Origin: Gemmatimonas sp.
GTDB lineage: Bacteria; Gemmatimonadota; Gemmatimonadetes; Gemmatimonadales; Gemmatimonadaceae
Length of the DNA: 36,828 nt
Direction: 5' to 3'
NCBI GenBank assembly: GCA_025361705.1
Contig: JANYJW010000001.1
Location: forward strand, 1-36,828
A model generated the notes under the pieces. The model saw only the letters and a list, made by a program, of their open reading frames with translations, had not been told where the DNA came from and ran no database searches. A program made the position numbers and the translations under genes. Position 1 is the first letter of the stretch; each line of letters starts with the position of its first letter. Shown here piece after piece: positions 20,563-28,102 of the stretch.

Positions 20563-21353
20563 CAGCGATCCCCGGAGAGCAGGCCGCCGAGTGGTCCGAG
20601 CACGCTCCCTTCCTCGCGGCGCTGCCCCTGCCCGATGCGCGACGCCGCAATGATCTTGTCGGCCATGCGCGAGAACGGCAGCGTCTGCAGGATCACCCTG
20701 CCCGGGCCGGTGAGGTTCACAAGGAAGATGCCTTCGCCGCCGAACAGGGCGTTCTTGATGCCGGGCACCGTGCGGATGTCGTAGTCCACGGAGCTCTGCA
20801 TGGCCACGAGGCAGCCCGTGTCCACCCGCAACTGCTCGCCGGGCGCCAGCGTCCTTTCGATGAGCGCGCCGCAGGCGTGCAGAAACGCCAGCCCGTCGCC
20901 ATTCAGCCGTTCGAGGATGAACCCCTCGCCGCCAAAGAAGCCGACGCCGATGCGCTTGGTAAAGGCAATGTCCAGCGTGATGCCGCGCGCTGCGCAAAGG
21001 AACGAGTCCTTTTGCGCGATGATCTCGCCGCCCCACGCCGTGAGGTCGATGGCCATGATCTTGCCGGGGATCGGCGCCGCAAACGCCACATCACGCCGCC
21101 GGGTCGAGCCGTTGGCGAACATCGTCACGAAGAACGACTCGCCGGCGAGCACGCGCTTTCCCGCGCCGAGCAGCTTGCCGAACAGTCCGCCGCCCTGGTT
21201 GTTGGGATCGAGCGTGGTCGCCATCTCGATGCCCTCCTCCATGAACAGCATCGCGCCCGCCTCGGCCATCACGCCCTCGCCGGGATCGAGGGTGATGACG
21301 ACGCCCTGAAGGTCGTCGCCGATGAGCTGGTAGTCGATCACGTCGGCGGGCAT
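20562..21353 (-). CDS. AIM24 / TIGR00266 family protein
   Basis: 263 aa. The family pattern is clear: YQLIGDDLQGVVITLDPGEGVMAEAGAMLFMEEGIEM at the start, a Gly-rich GGGLFGKLLGAGKRVLAGESFFVTMF stretch, and GGEGFILERLNGDGLAFLHACG and FGGEGIFLVNLTGPGRVILQTLP repeats of the beta-helical fold (related to mitochondrial Aim24). The molecular function is not established. No signal peptide or TM, so cytoplasmic. It is the first gene of the operon with the acylase and the small membrane protein. Confidence 0.93.
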   Translation of the reverse strand: MPADVIDYQLIGDDLQGVVITLDPGEGVMAEAGAMLFMEEGIEMATTLDPNNQGGGLFGKLLGAGKRVLAGESFFVTMFANGSTRRRDVAFAAPIPGKIMAIDLTAWGGEIIAQKDSFLCAARGITLDIAFTKRIGVGFFGGEGFILERLNGDGLAFLHACGALIERTLAPGEQLRVDTGCLVAMQSSVDYDIRTVPGIKNALFGGEGIFLVNLTGPGRVILQTLPFSRMADKIIAASRIGQGQRREEGSVLGPLGGLLSGDR

Positions 21354-21589
21354 GGCAGGATCCGGAAGAGGTGGAACAGTTGATCGTGTGAGGACGGCAA
21401 CGTGCTACCTGTGGCTTTTGGGACACGAGGCGTCCCACGCAGGGGACATCACCTCGGAGTGCGGCGGCCTACCTCGTTGACGCACATGAGTTTACGCCTG
21501 TCCCTCACGTGGCGCAAATGATGCACCAACTCCATCGCGCATACCTGTGTCTTGTCCACTGCGTGCGTCCACCCGCTACCCAACGACCC
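21354..21589. promoter_or_regulatory. Divergent intergenic region between AIM24 and LpoB-like operons
   Basis: These 236 bp hold the promoters of two divergent operons. I see an imperfect hairpin tgggac/gtccca around 21419-21436 but no confident -35/-10 pair. An upstream ATG in frame with the LpoB-like gene (21521) would spoil its lipoprotein signal and is not used as the start. Confidence 0.4.
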
Positions 21590-22201
21590 ATGCGACTCAC
21601 TCACGGCCTGCGATTCCTGGCGCTCGGCATCGCCGTCACGGCAGGCGCGGCCTGTTCGATCAAGCGCGTCAGCCGCATCGATCCCGCGACGGTCACCGAC
21701 CTGTCGGGCAACTGGAACGACGTCGATTCGCGCCTCGTCGCGTCCGAACTCATCAACCAGTCGCTGGCCGCGCCGTGGGCGCGCCAGTACGCCGACGCGC
21801 ACGGCGGCCAGGTGGCCACCGTCATCATTGGCGACATGCGCAATCGCACCTACGAGCACATCGCGGTGGGGACGTTCGTCAAGGATCTCGAGCGCGCCTT
21901 CGTCAACTCCGGCGTGGTGCGCATTGTCGCGAGCCGGGAGGAGCGCTCGGGCATTCGCGACGAGCGGGCCGACCAGCAGTCCAACGCGGCCCCCGAGACG
22001 CGCACGCGGATGGCCCGCGAGCAGGGCGCCCAGTACATGCTGCAGGGCGACGTGCAGGAGATCGTCGACGGCGCGGGGCGCGAGCAGGTGCGGTACTACC
22101 AGATCGATGCGTCGCTGGTGGACCTCGAGTCCAACGCGAAAGTCTGGGTGGGCCAGCACAAGATCAAGAAGTACGTCCAGCGCCGCCATCTCACGCCGTG
22201 A
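21590..22201 (+). CDS. LpoB-like penicillin-binding-protein activator lipoprotein
   Basis: 203 aa. The signal peptide ends at a lipobox-like AGAAC (Cys22). The mature protein has the LpoB/TolB_N-like core: VDSRLVASELINQSLAAPW, ATVIIGDMRNRTYEHIAVGTFVKDLERAFVNSGVVRIV, AREQGAQYMLQGDVQEIVD and YYQIDASLVDLESNAKVWVGQHKIKKYV. In Escherichia coli LpoB is an outer-membrane lipoprotein that activates the peptidoglycan synthase PBP1b; whether this homologue does the same is not known. It leads a three-gene lipoprotein operon, with only 14 bp to the next gene. Confidence 0.9.
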   Translation: MRLTHGLRFLALGIAVTAGAACSIKRVSRIDPATVTDLSGNWNDVDSRLVASELINQSLAAPWARQYADAHGGQVATVIIGDMRNRTYEHIAVGTFVKDLERAFVNSGVVRIVASREERSGIRDERADQQSNAAPETRTRMAREQGAQYMLQGDVQEIVDGAGREQVRYYQIDASLVDLESNAKVWVGQHKIKKYVQRRHLTP

Positions 22202-22215
22202 CCGGGGACCGCCAC

Positions 22216-22731
22216 ATGTCCATTCGCCCGCTCTTGCCGACGCGCTACGTTGCGCCCGCCATTGCCGCCGCGCTCGCCGCGTCGGCGTGCGCCCCGTATC
22301 CGCAGCGCATTCACGAACAGCCGATGCTCGAGAACGGCGCCCGGCTTCCCGCGCCGCCTGCCGGCGGCCCCGGCGCTGCCTCAGCAACGGCACTCGGTTC
22401 GCCCGACGCGCAGGCCCGTCGACTTGCCGACCAGCTGCTCACCGAAGGCACCGACTTGCTCGCCGCCAACGACCTCGATGGCGCGCTCAACCGCTTCGAC
22501 CGTGCGTCCGTGCTGCGCCCTGACGATCGGGAGCTGCAGTTCCGCATCGCGCGACTGCTCGACTTGCAGCTGCGCCCCAAGGAGGCGTTGATGCGCTATC
22601 AACGGTTCCTCGCTGGGCTCGAAATGGACAAGATCCGCGTCCAGGGAGACGCCAGCGCCAAGATGGCCGAGGCCATCGCCCTGGCGCAGCAGCGCATCGT
22701 GGTGCTCGAAAAGCAGTCGGGCAAGCCGTAG
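22216..22731 (+). CDS. TPR-like lipoprotein
   Basis: 171 aa, with GGGGACC just upstream of the ATG as ribosome site. The signal peptide ends at AASAC (Cys25). A Pro/Gly-rich spacer (about 40-60) precedes a helical segment (about 68-140) that reads as two TPR-like units, with ALNRFDRASVLRPDDRELQFRIARLLDLQLRPKEALMRYQRF. TPR units usually mediate protein contacts. Its place between an LpoB-like and a COG3014-like lipoprotein suggests an envelope complex. Confidence 0.85.
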   Translation: MSIRPLLPTRYVAPAIAAALAASACAPYPQRIHEQPMLENGARLPAPPAGGPGAASATALGSPDAQARRLADQLLTEGTDLLAANDLDGALNRFDRASVLRPDDRELQFRIARLLDLQLRPKEALMRYQRFLAGLEMDKIRVQGDASAKMAEAIALAQQRIVVLEKQSGKP

Positions 22732-22754
22732 CGCGTCGCGCTCGCTGACTGAGC

Positions 22755-22819
22755 CGCCAATGCGCACGCCAATGCGCACGCCAATGCGCACGCCAATGCG
22801 CACGCCAATGCGCACGATC
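22755..22819 (+). repeat. 12-bp tandem repeat that carries five in-frame start codons
   Basis: atgcgcacgcca is repeated four times without change (22760-22807), followed by atgcgcacgatc and preceded by a partial unit (22755-22759). Each unit encodes MRTP and supplies an in-frame ATG for the COG3014-like lipoprotein. No Shine-Dalgarno is visible before or inside the array. Confidence 0.95.
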
Positions 22820-24301
22820 TCGCGCCTGCTCCTCGCGGGCAGCATTCTGCTCACCGGGTGCGCCCACGCCGCCCTGCAGTACGGGCGCGATGGGCTTGCG
22901 CCGGTTGATCGTGTGCTGCGCGCCAACCTCGCGGCTGGGCAGTACGGGTCCGCGTACGAGACCTCGTTGGGCACGGAGGTGCGCACACGCGATCGCCTGC
23001 TGCGCGCACTCTCGGTGGGGACCCTCGGCTTCTATGCGAACCGCACCGACTCAAGCGTGTGGGCGCTGGATCGTGCGTGGTCGCTCACGGAGGATCGGTG
23101 GACCAAGCGGGTGAGCGCGGCGGCCGCATCGGTGGTCGTGAACGACTATGTGTTGCCGTACACACCGGGGCGCACTGAACGGTTGTTCATTCCATACTAC
23201 GGCGCGCTGTCCTGGCTTGCACGAGGGGACGGTGACGACGCGGCGGTCGAGGCGCGGCGTCTCGTCCAAGCGCTTGGCATCGCCGGCGACGGTGGTGACG
23301 ACGCGGCGGACGGCAACGTGCGCGGCGTCCTGCACTACGTGGCGGGCGCGGTTTTCGAGGCGACCGGCAATCGCGATGCGGCCGATGTGGCGTATCGCAA
23401 TGCGCAGCGCCTGGTGCAGGTGGCGGTGGCGCGCGACACCACGGTGGCCGATTCACTGCTCGGCGACGTCGTGGTGGTCGTCGAGCGCGGATTCGTTGGT
23501 CACCCGGTGCCTCGCGACGAGACGGTCTGGGTGTCACGCGGCGAGGCCGGCGTGTTGCGTGCGCATGACGGCGACAATTCCGATCGCACGGCGCGCGGTA
23601 TCGGCATGCGCGAGGGAACGCGCGGGCTGGCGCCGGGCTACGCGCGGGGACTCGGCATGGAGGTCGGGCTGTCGCTCAACTGGGCGGAGTTCCGCGACGG
23701 GCGCGATCCCGTGCGGTCGTTTGCGCTCGTCACGCCGGAGGCGTCGCAGGAGGTGGCGGGCGGAGGCAACGTGACGCAAGCGGTGCGGGCCGACTTCCAG
23801 CGGGGCCAGCCGGCGCGCTTTGCGCGCGCGCTCCTGCGCGCCGCCACGCGCGCCACGCTCCACAAGGCGGCGGGCGACCAGCTCGCCAAGGTCGGCACCG
23901 ATGGTCGCGATCCCGATGGTGACGCGCGCCGCGGGCACAACGGTCGCGGTGGGACTGCCGACCGAGTCGACCTCACGCCGGCACGCACCACGACGTCCGA
24001 CGCCACGGGAGGCGACGCGACCGACGACAAGATGCGCACCGCTGGTGCCGTTGGACGCGCGTTGTTGGGACTGTCGATGTTCGCCCTCGCCGCGGCATCG
24101 GATGTCTACGACGTCCCCGACCTGCGCAGCTGGAACCTGCTGCCGCACGACGTGCGCGTGGTGCGACTGCGGCTGCCGGCTGGCGTGCAGGACGTGCACG
24201 CCGTCATCGACGGGCAGTCGGTGATCATCGGCCGGGCCGACGTGCGGCGGGGGCAGGTGCGCGTGCTCACCTATCGCGCGTTCTCCAACGTGTCCCAGTA
24301 A
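22760..24301 (+). CDS. COG3014-like lipoprotein
   Basis: 513 aa from the first ATG of the repeat, or 497 aa from the last one (22808). The last gives the most ordinary lipoprotein signal (MRTISRLLLAGSILLTGC). The lipid-anchor Cys is residue 34 from the first ATG. Features of the family include RLFIPYYGALSWLARGDGDDAAVEARRL, VVVVVERGFVGHPVPRDETVWV and a C-terminal beta part (VRVVRLRLPAGVQDVHAVIDGQ). A Gly/Asp/Thr-rich insertion (about 375-430) is probably disordered. COG3014 proteins are commonly encoded next to LpoB homologues, as here, but their function is unknown. Expected on the periplasmic face of the outer membrane. Confidence 0.85.
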   Translation: MRTPMRTPMRTPMRTPMRTISRLLLAGSILLTGCAHAALQYGRDGLAPVDRVLRANLAAGQYGSAYETSLGTEVRTRDRLLRALSVGTLGFYANRTDSSVWALDRAWSLTEDRWTKRVSAAAASVVVNDYVLPYTPGRTERLFIPYYGALSWLARGDGDDAAVEARRLVQALGIAGDGGDDAADGNVRGVLHYVAGAVFEATGNRDAADVAYRNAQRLVQVAVARDTTVADSLLGDVVVVVERGFVGHPVPRDETVWVSRGEAGVLRAHDGDNSDRTARGIGMREGTRGLAPGYARGLGMEVGLSLNWAEFRDGRDPVRSFALVTPEASQEVAGGGNVTQAVRADFQRGQPARFARALLRAATRATLHKAAGDQLAKVGTDGRDPDGDARRGHNGRGGTADRVDLTPARTTTSDATGGDATDDKMRTAGAVGRALLGLSMFALAAASDVYDVPDLRSWNLLPHDVRVVRLRLPAGVQDVHAVIDGQSVIIGRADVRRGQVRVLTYRAFSNVSQ

Positions 24302-24312
24302 CGGCGTGCCCA

Positions 24313-24352
24313 ATTGCCAGGCGCGACGTCGCACGGACTCGCGCTTGGCAAT
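24313..24352. terminator. Bidirectional hairpin between convergent genes
   Basis: A 14-bp stem with a single G-T pair (24313-24326 / 24339-24352) and a 12-nt loop sits in the 62-bp gap between the COG3014-like gene and the convergent nitronate monooxygenase gene. There is no U-tract. Confidence 0.6.
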
Positions 24353-24363
24353 GCGCGGCTCGG

Positions 24364-25368
24364 CTATCTGCGTTCGTCGACCGACCGCCAGGTCGACGCG
24401 AAGCTCCGCACGATGTCTCCCGCAGGCACTATCGCGTCGATTGTCTCCACACTGCGTCCCGCCTGCCAGTACTCGTTGCGCCCGGTGCCCGCGCGCTGCT
24501 GGTCGCGCTTCAGCCGCCACAGCCCCAGCAGGCCGAAGTAGGTCCGCGCCCAATGCTTGGTCTTGCGCCCCGTGAACATCCAGCGCCAGAAGCCGCCGAT
24601 CGTTGTGCCGAGGCGCTGGATGTACGGCGTGTTGATGACCGCGACGGGCACCCCCGACAGGCGCTCGGTCGTGACGATGTCGCGCTCCCGCGCGCCGACG
24701 ATGGCCGCCTTGTAGGCGTCGCCCGACTTGCACTCGGTGGTCGCGATGAAGCGCGTGCCGCACTGCACGGCGGCGTAGCCGAGGCCGAGCACCTGTGCGA
24801 ACTCCGCGGCATTCCCGACGCCGCCGGCGGCCACGATCGGCAACTCGAGCGCGGCGAGTTCCTCGAGCAATGCACGCGGGTCACGGTTGCCCAGATGGCC
24901 GCCGGCCCTGTTGTTCACTGCAATGAGGCCGTCCACACCCTCGTCGCGCGCCTTCGCGCCCCAGCGGAGATTGATGACGTCGTGATACACGACGCCGCCT
25001 GCGGCGTGCACGGTGTCCACCACCCAGCGCGGGTTGCCGAGCGAGGTGACGAAGACGCGGACGCCCTCCTCGAGGGCGATGTCGACCCAGCGGATCATGC
25101 GCTGCTCGTACACGCGCGACGACTTTTCGACGAGCGCATTGAATCCGAACGGCCGGCCACCCGCGAGCCGACGGATGAGGCGCAGGCCCTCGCGGTACTC
25201 GTGACCGTGCACGTAGGTGAGCGAAATGGGCTGCACGATGCCGATGCCCCCTGCCGCGGAGACGGCCGCGACGAGCTCCGGATTGCTGCACGGATACATC
25301 GGGCCGCAGATGAGGGGCACGGTGGCCCCCGTCTGCTTGAGGAATCGCTGCTGCGCGGGAGTGATCAT
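24364..25368 (-). CDS. Nitronate monooxygenase family flavoprotein
   Basis: 334 aa, a TIM-barrel FMN protein of the 2-nitropropane dioxygenase-like family. Signatures are PLICGPMYPCSNPELVAAVSAAGGIGIVQP near the N-terminus, GVRVFVTSLGNP, GVDGLIAVNNRAGGHLGNRDP and PIVAAGGVGNAAEFAQVLGLGYAAVQCGTRFIATTEC, the phosphate-binding and catalytic-loop regions. Members oxidise nitronates or, in related enoyl-reductase-like groups, act on unsaturated acyl chains; the substrate is uncertain. ATG at 25368 overlaps the upstream TGA in ATGA (25365-25368), which favours it over the upstream ATG at 25392. Coupling to a hotdog protein hints at acyl-thioester chemistry. Confidence 0.92.
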   Translation of the reverse strand: MITPAQQRFLKQTGATVPLICGPMYPCSNPELVAAVSAAGGIGIVQPISLTYVHGHEYREGLRLIRRLAGGRPFGFNALVEKSSRVYEQRMIRWVDIALEEGVRVFVTSLGNPRWVVDTVHAAGGVVYHDVINLRWGAKARDEGVDGLIAVNNRAGGHLGNRDPRALLEELAALELPIVAAGGVGNAAEFAQVLGLGYAAVQCGTRFIATTECKSGDAYKAAIVGARERDIVTTERLSGVPVAVINTPYIQRLGTTIGGFWRWMFTGRKTKHWARTYFGLLGLWRLKRDQQRAGTGRNEYWQAGRSVETIDAIVPAGDIVRSFASTWRSVDERR

Positions 25369-25844
25369 GCGGGGATGGGCCCCAGTTTCCACGTGACCGT
25401 GGCACGCGCCACCACGTCGCCGGCGGCGTCCGTCACCTCCGACGTGAAGTCATATTCGCCTTCAGGCAAGTCGGGCGGCACGACGCTGCGGCTCTCCGCC
25501 TCCAGCACGCCGCGCGCCTTCTTGAAATATTCGATGCCGATTCTCACGACGATGCCACGCATGCCTGCAGGCAGCGCGCCCAGCATGGCCAGCCCGCTGG
25601 CGAGTTCGGCGACGTTCATCAGCGCGACGGCGTGCACCGACCCCAGGTGCTGCCGCAGCGCGCGACGGTCAACGATGCGCACGCGGGCGTGTCCGGGCTC
25701 CAGCACGAGGACGCGCGGCGACACCGATCCGGAATACGGCACCCGCCAGCCGAGCAGCGTGCTGAAAAGCCACGGTCCGCCAGGAATCGCCGAGAGCCGC
25801 CGCCATTGGGTGAGGATGGCCTGGCCCGGGGAGTCATTTCGCAT
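25365..25844 (-). CDS. DUF4442 / hotdog-fold thioesterase-like protein
   Basis: 159 aa. The fold is suggested by LRQHLGSVHAVALMNVAELASGLAMLGALP, the hotdog helix region, and by strands such as IVVRIGIEYFKKARGVLEAES and YDFTSEVTDAAGDVVARATVTWKLG. DUF4442 proteins resemble PaaI-type acyl-CoA thioesterases, but activity for this group is largely untested. ATG at 25844 (MRNDSPGQ) is preferred; a further upstream frame start adds a Gly/Pro-rich stretch. It is co-transcribed with the flavoprotein and divergent from oligopeptidase B. Confidence 0.8.
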   Translation of the reverse strand: MRNDSPGQAILTQWRRLSAIPGGPWLFSTLLGWRVPYSGSVSPRVLVLEPGHARVRIVDRRALRQHLGSVHAVALMNVAELASGLAMLGALPAGMRGIVVRIGIEYFKKARGVLEAESRSVVPPDLPEGEYDFTSEVTDAAGDVVARATVTWKLGPIPA

Positions 25845-25963
25845 GGGGCAACCTATGCCAAATGGCGCGAGGACAGAAGTGCGCCCCGCGCCCATCCCAC
25901 GCCCCTAGATTCCAAGCGCGATCGGTATCGCCAATCGTGATGCCCCATCGCAATCCTGAGTCC

Positions 25964-28024
25964 ATGTCCTCCATCGCCGTCATGCCTGACCCGCTTCTTG
26001 CCGAGCAGCCCCACCCCCCCGTGGCCCCGCGCGTCGACCACCGCGTGATCGTCCACGGCGAAACGCGCGTCGACCCGTACCACTGGATGCGCGACCGCGA
26101 CAACCCCGCCGTCACGGCCTACCTCGAGGCGGAAAACGCGTACACCGCCGCGATGACGGCGCACACGGCGCCGCTGCAGGCGCAGCTGTACGACGAAATG
26201 CTGGCCCGCATCAGGGAAGACGACCGCACAGCACCCGTGCGGCGCGGCGTCTGGCGCTACTACTCGCGCACCGAGACGGGTAAAGCCTACCCGATCTACT
26301 GCCGGAGCGTCGGCGACACCGGCGCGGAAGAGGTGGTCTTCGACCAGAATGCCGCAGCGGCCGAGCACGAGTTCTATCAACTGGGCGCCCTCGAGATCAG
26401 TCCCGACCATCGCCTCCTCGCCATTCTCGAGGACACCTCGGGCTACGAGGACTTCACCCTGCGCGTACGCGAACTCGCCACGGGCATGTGGCTCGCCGAC
26501 CGCATCGAGCGGCTCGGATTCGGCCTCGCGTGGGCTTCCGACAGCCGCACCATCTTCTACCTCACCACCGACGAGGCCAAGCGCGCCGACCGGGTCTGGC
26601 GGCACGTGCTTGGCGCTGACCGGGCACGTGCCGCCGAGGTCTTTCACGAGCCGGGTGTCCTGAACAACGTCGGCGTGCAGCGCGCGCGGTCAGGGGAGTA
26701 CATCGTCCTCACGTCGTCGTCGTTCACGGACGGCGAGGTGCATCTGGTTGACGCGGCCCGGCCCACCGAGCCGCCCGTGCTGGTGCGCGCGCGGCGCGAC
26801 CACGTGGAGTACGAGGTGGAGCCCGGTATGGACTGGCTCTACCTCTGCACCAACGACGGCGCGCCCAACTTCAAGGTGATGCGTGCGCCCATGGCCACCC
26901 CGGGCGCGTGGGAGGAGTGGCTGCCGCATCGCCCGGCCGTCTTTGTCGAGGGCGTGCACGTCTTTCGCCAGTTCGTGGTGGTGCAGGAACGGCAGCGCGG
27001 CCTGCGCGCGCTGCGGGTCATCGACGTCGCGAGCGGCGCGTCGCACGACGTCGACTGTCCGGACGCGGCGTATGGCATCCATGTGGGAGCCAATCCCGAG
27101 TTCGACACGACCGAACTGCGCTTCACCTATTCGTCGCTGGTCACCCCCGACACCGTCTTCGACTACGACCTGCGCACGCGCACCCGCACCGTCCGCAAGA
27201 AGGAGCAGGTGCTCGGCGGCTACGACGAGTCGGCGTATGCCATCGAGCGCATCGAGGCCGTGGCACGCGACGGCACCCGCGTGCCGGTGTCGCTGGTGTA
27301 TCGCGCCCCGCTGGCACGCGACGGAGCTCGGCCGCTGCTGCTCTATGCCTACGGATCGTACGGCTACCCCATGGAGCCCACGTTCAGCGCCACGCGCGTG
27401 TCGCTGCTCGACCGCGGATTCATCTTTGCCATTGCCCACGTGCGCGGTGGACAGGAGATGGGGCGCGCCTGGTACGAGGGCGGCAAGATGATGCAGAAGA
27501 TGAATACCTTCACGGACTTCATCGACGTCGCCGAGCATCTCGTGCGCGAGCGCTACACGTCGAGCGACTGCCTGACGGCCAACGGCGGCAGCGCCGGCGG
27601 CCTGCTGATGGGCGTCGTCGCCAACCTCCGCCCCGACCTCTTTCACACCATCGTGGCCGACGTGCCCTTCGTCGACGTGGTCAACACCATGCTCGATGCG
27701 TCCATTCCGCTCACCGCGCAGGAGTGGCTGCAGTGGGGAAACCCTATGGAACCGGCGGCTTATGCGTACATCAAAGGCTATGCGCCGTATGAGAATGTGA
27801 TCCCGCGCGCCTACCCGCGCATGCTCGTGACCAGCGGCGTCAACGACTCGCGCGTCGCGTTCTGGGAGCCGGCCAAGTGGGTCGCCAAGCTGCGTGCCAG
27901 CAAGACCGACACGCGCCCACTGCTCCTCAAGATGAACATGGGGGCGGGCCACGGCGGCGCGAGCGGCCGCTACGAACGGCTCAAGGAGACGGCGTTCCGG
28001 TATGCCTTTGTGCTGGATGGGTAA
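25964..28024 (+). CDS. ptrB: Oligopeptidase B (prolyl oligopeptidase family S9A)
   Basis: 686 aa. The N-terminal beta-propeller contains DPYHWMRDRDNPAVTAYLEAEN and LGALEISPDHRLLAILEDTSGYEDFTLRV. The catalytic alpha/beta-hydrolase domain has LYAYGSYG, AHVRGGQEMGRAWYEGGKMM and NTFTDFIDVAEHLV, all typical of oligopeptidase B. The triad is Ser543 (GGSAGGLLMG), Asp628 (VNDSRV) and His663 (GAGHGGASGRY). The enzyme cuts short peptides, usually after Lys or Arg. No signal peptide is seen, so it is probably cytoplasmic. In-frame ATGs at 25940, 25964 and 25982 are all possible; none has a strong ribosome site. Confidence 0.95.
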   Translation: MSSIAVMPDPLLAEQPHPPVAPRVDHRVIVHGETRVDPYHWMRDRDNPAVTAYLEAENAYTAAMTAHTAPLQAQLYDEMLARIREDDRTAPVRRGVWRYYSRTETGKAYPIYCRSVGDTGAEEVVFDQNAAAAEHEFYQLGALEISPDHRLLAILEDTSGYEDFTLRVRELATGMWLADRIERLGFGLAWASDSRTIFYLTTDEAKRADRVWRHVLGADRARAAEVFHEPGVLNNVGVQRARSGEYIVLTSSSFTDGEVHLVDAARPTEPPVLVRARRDHVEYEVEPGMDWLYLCTNDGAPNFKVMRAPMATPGAWEEWLPHRPAVFVEGVHVFRQFVVVQERQRGLRALRVIDVASGASHDVDCPDAAYGIHVGANPEFDTTELRFTYSSLVTPDTVFDYDLRTRTRTVRKKEQVLGGYDESAYAIERIEAVARDGTRVPVSLVYRAPLARDGARPLLLYAYGSYGYPMEPTFSATRVSLLDRGFIFAIAHVRGGQEMGRAWYEGGKMMQKMNTFTDFIDVAEHLVRERYTSSDCLTANGGSAGGLLMGVVANLRPDLFHTIVADVPFVDVVNTMLDASIPLTAQEWLQWGNPMEPAAYAYIKGYAPYENVIPRAYPRMLVTSGVNDSRVAFWEPAKWVAKLRASKTDTRPLLLKMNMGAGHGGASGRYERLKETAFRYAFVLDG

Positions 28025-28102
28025 CCGAACGCCGACCCTGCGCATGCGCCGACTGCCAGTGGGTGCTTGCCGATCCACGGTGACGTGCCGATCCTCCATT
28101 TG

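Noticed and set aside
22760..22819. CRISPR-like or regulatory repeat array
   Set aside because: The 12-bp units are contiguous, with no spacers, and are in frame with the lipoprotein.
28025..28102. Upstream extension of the caspase gene from 28067
   Set aside because: The extra residues (MPIHGDVPILHL) precede an ordinary signal peptide that begins at 28103; the short start fits export better.
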